Source: an uncultured Alistipes sp.
GTDB taxonomy: Bacteria; Bacteroidota; Bacteroidia; Bacteroidales; Rikenellaceae
Assembly: GCA_900539755.1 (NCBI GenBank)
Contig: UQDC01000020.1
Location: 1 to 25,980, forward strand
DNA length: 25,980 bases
Direction of reading: 5' to 3'
Shown here in pieces: positions 24,608-25,980 of the stretch; position 1 is the first letter of the stretch, and every line of letters starts with the position of its first letter. Made by a program: the position numbers and the translations under genes. The notes under the pieces are model-generated. The model was not told where the DNA came from and made no database searches. It worked only from the letters and a program-made list of their open reading frames with translations.

Positions 24608-24766
24608 ATGAATATAGTAAAAATAAATTTGGAGTGGCTTATTTTAGGGATATGTACAGTTCGCACTGATACGACAAGCAGAGAAGAACTAAGAAATCTG
24701 CGAGACACATCACTATCAATGGAATTTCATAATGTTTACACGGTTCGAAAAGACAAATATCGTTGA
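24608..24766 (+). CDS. Candidate 52-residue ORF of unknown function
   Basis: An ATG at 24608 opens 52 codons to TGA at 24764-24766. The translation starts MNIVKINLEWLILGICT and ends MEFHNVYTVRKDKYR: a short hydrophobic stretch, then a charged helix-like part (SREELRNLRDTS). No homologue comes to mind. It lies between two hairpins in an otherwise empty gap and could be a small protein, a gene remnant or chance. Confidence 0.2.
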   Translation: MNIVKINLEWLILGICTVRTDTTSREELRNLRDTSLSMEFHNVYTVRKDKYR

Positions 24767-24769
24767 CAT

Positions 24770-24804
24770 AAAAAATCCCGGACCATAAAATATATAGTCC
24801 GGGA
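24770..24804 (-). terminator. Terminator of the LRR protein gene
   Basis: TCCCGGAC (24776-24783) pairs with GTCCGGGA (24797-24804). On the minus strand the stem is followed by a run of T residues (24770-24775), so it ends leftward transcription 20 nt after the LRR gene stop. Confidence 0.85.
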
Positions 24805-24824
24805 ATAAATATGAGAATTACCTT

Positions 24825-25980
24825 TTATTCCGTAGGCATAGAACTCATAGGGTAGATAACTTTTGTTGGCACCAAGGATGATGTATCCCAATAAGCAGGC
24901 CATGCGGCCCGATAAGTGTCGACTTTATCGTCGGGAACATAGATTTTGTAATTTGCTGTATAAGAGCCCCACCCATCTGAAACCGGGAATGGTTCTTCGC
25001 CTAATGTAGCCGGCGTTTCATCAGGACATACAATGGTTTCCAATGCCAAACACTCATTGAAAGCATGATATCCAATTGACTCAAGCTGTGTTCCAAGATT
25101 CACTCTCCTTAACGACGTACACTGACTGAACACTTGTTTCTCAATTACGGTAACAGCGTCGGGTATCGTAATTTCTTCCAGTGCATAACATCTCTGAAAA
25201 GCATTGTACTTGATGGTTGTCAAGCCTTCCGGCAGCTGGACCTCCTGCAAATTCTGGCAGTTTTGGAATGTGTTCGATTCAATGGTGTGAATTTTGTTCC
25301 CCTCGAAAACAACCTTTTTCAGAGGAGAAATCGGACTGGAGGCTCCTTGAAACGCCGAACTTTCCAACAACTCTACATTAGCAGGAATGACTATTTCCGT
25401 CAGATTCGTTTTAGAAAAAGCATATTGATCGATCTCCTCAAGACTCTCTGGAAGGGTGATGGCCTCGAGACTACTATTATTGAAGGCATTACTACCGATA
25501 TAAGTAATACCTTCCGGAAGAATGATGCTTCGAAGCGTTGTTTCTCCATTGAATGCACTAGATTCGACTTCGGTCACAGTTCCCGTATAGGCCCATTTAC
25601 CCTCGCCCGTTTCGGCATTATAGGTGCATTGCTCAGGAATAAATGTAAGGTCAGTCCCCCAGAAACGATCGTTGTAATCCATCTCCTCAGTAGCTGTATA
25701 GGTAATGTATTGGGGATCTTTTACCTCCACCGTATTTTCAGTACCGTCAAAGTTTTCGTCAATATCGATCGTTATCGACCCACCTACCGATAACAGATTT
25801 CCGATGAGGGTGGTCAAATAATTGCGCTGGATCGGAATGTTAGTCGTAAAATCCCGACTGATAATAGGCGTTGTGCCGGCCAGCATATCGAGTTTGAAAT
25901 GAATAGCTTGTTGATCCGATGTCGCTGGAAAAGCCAAGCGAATTTGACCATGTTGGCCAATGAGAATTGTCCTCTTTGGC
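24825..25980 (-). CDS. BspA-like leucine-rich repeat protein with DUF6562-like N-terminal part (5' end cut by window)
   Basis: The frame is open through the right edge, so about 384 C-terminal residues are seen; the only internal start near the edge is a TTG at 25937, which I do not accept. The visible N-terminal part includes NIPIQRNYLTTLIGNLLS and a following ITIDIDENFDG, a motif I associate with DUF6562/fimbrillin-like Bacteroidota surface proteins. It is followed by about eight LRR_5 (BspA/TpLRR) repeats of roughly 23 residues of the form aF.....L..I.lPegl..Ig. The C-terminal cap KIYVPDDKVDTYRAAWPAYW is typical of BspA-like proteins. These are usually exported and surface-exposed and bind host or bacterial partners; the signal peptide would be beyond the window. 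A terminator follows at 24770-24804. Confidence 0.85.
   Translation of the reverse strand, partial: PKRTILIGQHGQIRLAFPATSDQQAIHFKLDMLAGTTPIISRDFTTNIPIQRNYLTTLIGNLLSVGGSITIDIDENFDGTENTVEVKDPQYITYTATEEMDYNDRFWGTDLTFIPEQCTYNAETGEGKWAYTGTVTEVESSAFNGETTLRSIILPEGITYIGSNAFNNSSLEAITLPESLEEIDQYAFSKTNLTEIVIPANVELLESSAFQGASSPISPLKKVVFEGNKIHTIESNTFQNCQNLQEVQLPEGLTTIKYNAFQRCYALEEITIPDAVTVIEKQVFSQCTSLRRVNLGTQLESIGYHAFNECLALETIVCPDETPATLGEEPFPVSDGWGSYTANYKIYVPDDKVDTYRAAWPAYWDTSSLVPTKVIYPMSSMPTE
25007..25577 (-). repeat. LRR_5 protein repeat region within the BspA-like gene
   Basis: About eight consecutive units of roughly 23 codons with conserved Ala-Phe and Leu-Pro-Glu/Asp-Gly positions (for example SSAFNGETTLRSIILPEG, then SNAFNNSSLEAITLPES). 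One unit (around 25310-25370) carries a short insertion, SSPISPLKK. Divergence at DNA level is high, so recent tandem duplication is unlikely. Confidence 0.75.

Noticed and set aside
1..25980. CRISPR array, insertion sequence, integron or prophage
   Set aside because: No regularly spaced direct repeats, transposase, integrase, phage structural genes or terminal inverted repeats with target duplications were seen.

Overview
The window reads as a chromosomal segment of a Bacteroidales bacterium (phylum Bacteroidota); I cannot place the family. Support comes from several independent signs. Promoters match the Bacteroidota pattern (TTTG, about 19-20 nt, TAnnTTTG) before the tRNA, rplU and the epimerase gene, with no need for strong Shine-Dalgarno sequences. 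There is a Na+-pump methylmalonyl-CoA decarboxylase cluster whose OadG subunit carries a lamin-tail domain. Other typical genes are a DUF4286 protein, a DUF4153 membrane protein, a subclass A2-type beta-lactamase, and a BspA-like leucine-rich repeat protein with a DUF6562-like N-terminal part. Most of the window is ordinary core genome: no rRNA, CRISPR array, insertion sequence, integrase or phage gene was seen.

Layout, left to right. Positions 1-4192 are on the minus strand: methylglyoxal synthase with its own promoter, then a possible operon DUF4286 - secreted GH31-like glycosidase - CysQ-type phosphatase that ends in a strong hairpin terminator. Positions 4397-7210 are on the plus strand: rplU-rpmA with promoter and terminator, then a small helical protein with an AarF/UbiB-family kinase, closed by a 17-bp perfect hairpin. 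A plus-strand class A beta-lactamase follows, then a minus-strand FAD-dependent dehydrogenase divergent from a GT2 polyprenol-phosphate mannosyltransferase-like gene; their -7 elements lie one base apart. Dihydroorotase and a DUF4153 membrane protein come next.

From 14483 to 18296 lies a protein quality-control block: tRNA-Leu(UAG), trigger factor, ClpP and ClpX, with terminators after the tRNA, tig and clpX, and a 15-bp hairpin between clpP and clpX. A minus-strand thioredoxin-fold secreted protein with a lost active-site cysteine follows.

From 19597 to 24482 is a five-gene operon: methylmalonyl-CoA epimerase, carboxyltransferase (alpha), LTD-OadG (gamma-like), biotin carrier, and OadB-type beta subunit. 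Together these would epimerise methylmalonyl-CoA, decarboxylate it to propionyl-CoA through a biotin carrier, and couple that to Na+ export, as in succinate-to-propionate fermentation. The right edge holds two hairpins in tandem, a small ORF of doubtful status, and a 5'-truncated LRR protein on the minus strand.

The items most worth a second look are the LTD-OadG fusion, the clpP-clpX hairpin, the SxxC thioredoxin-like protein, the Gln-for-His change in the dihydroorotase metal motif, and the structured element at 24508-24570. I found no clear evidence of a wholly new multi-gene system.
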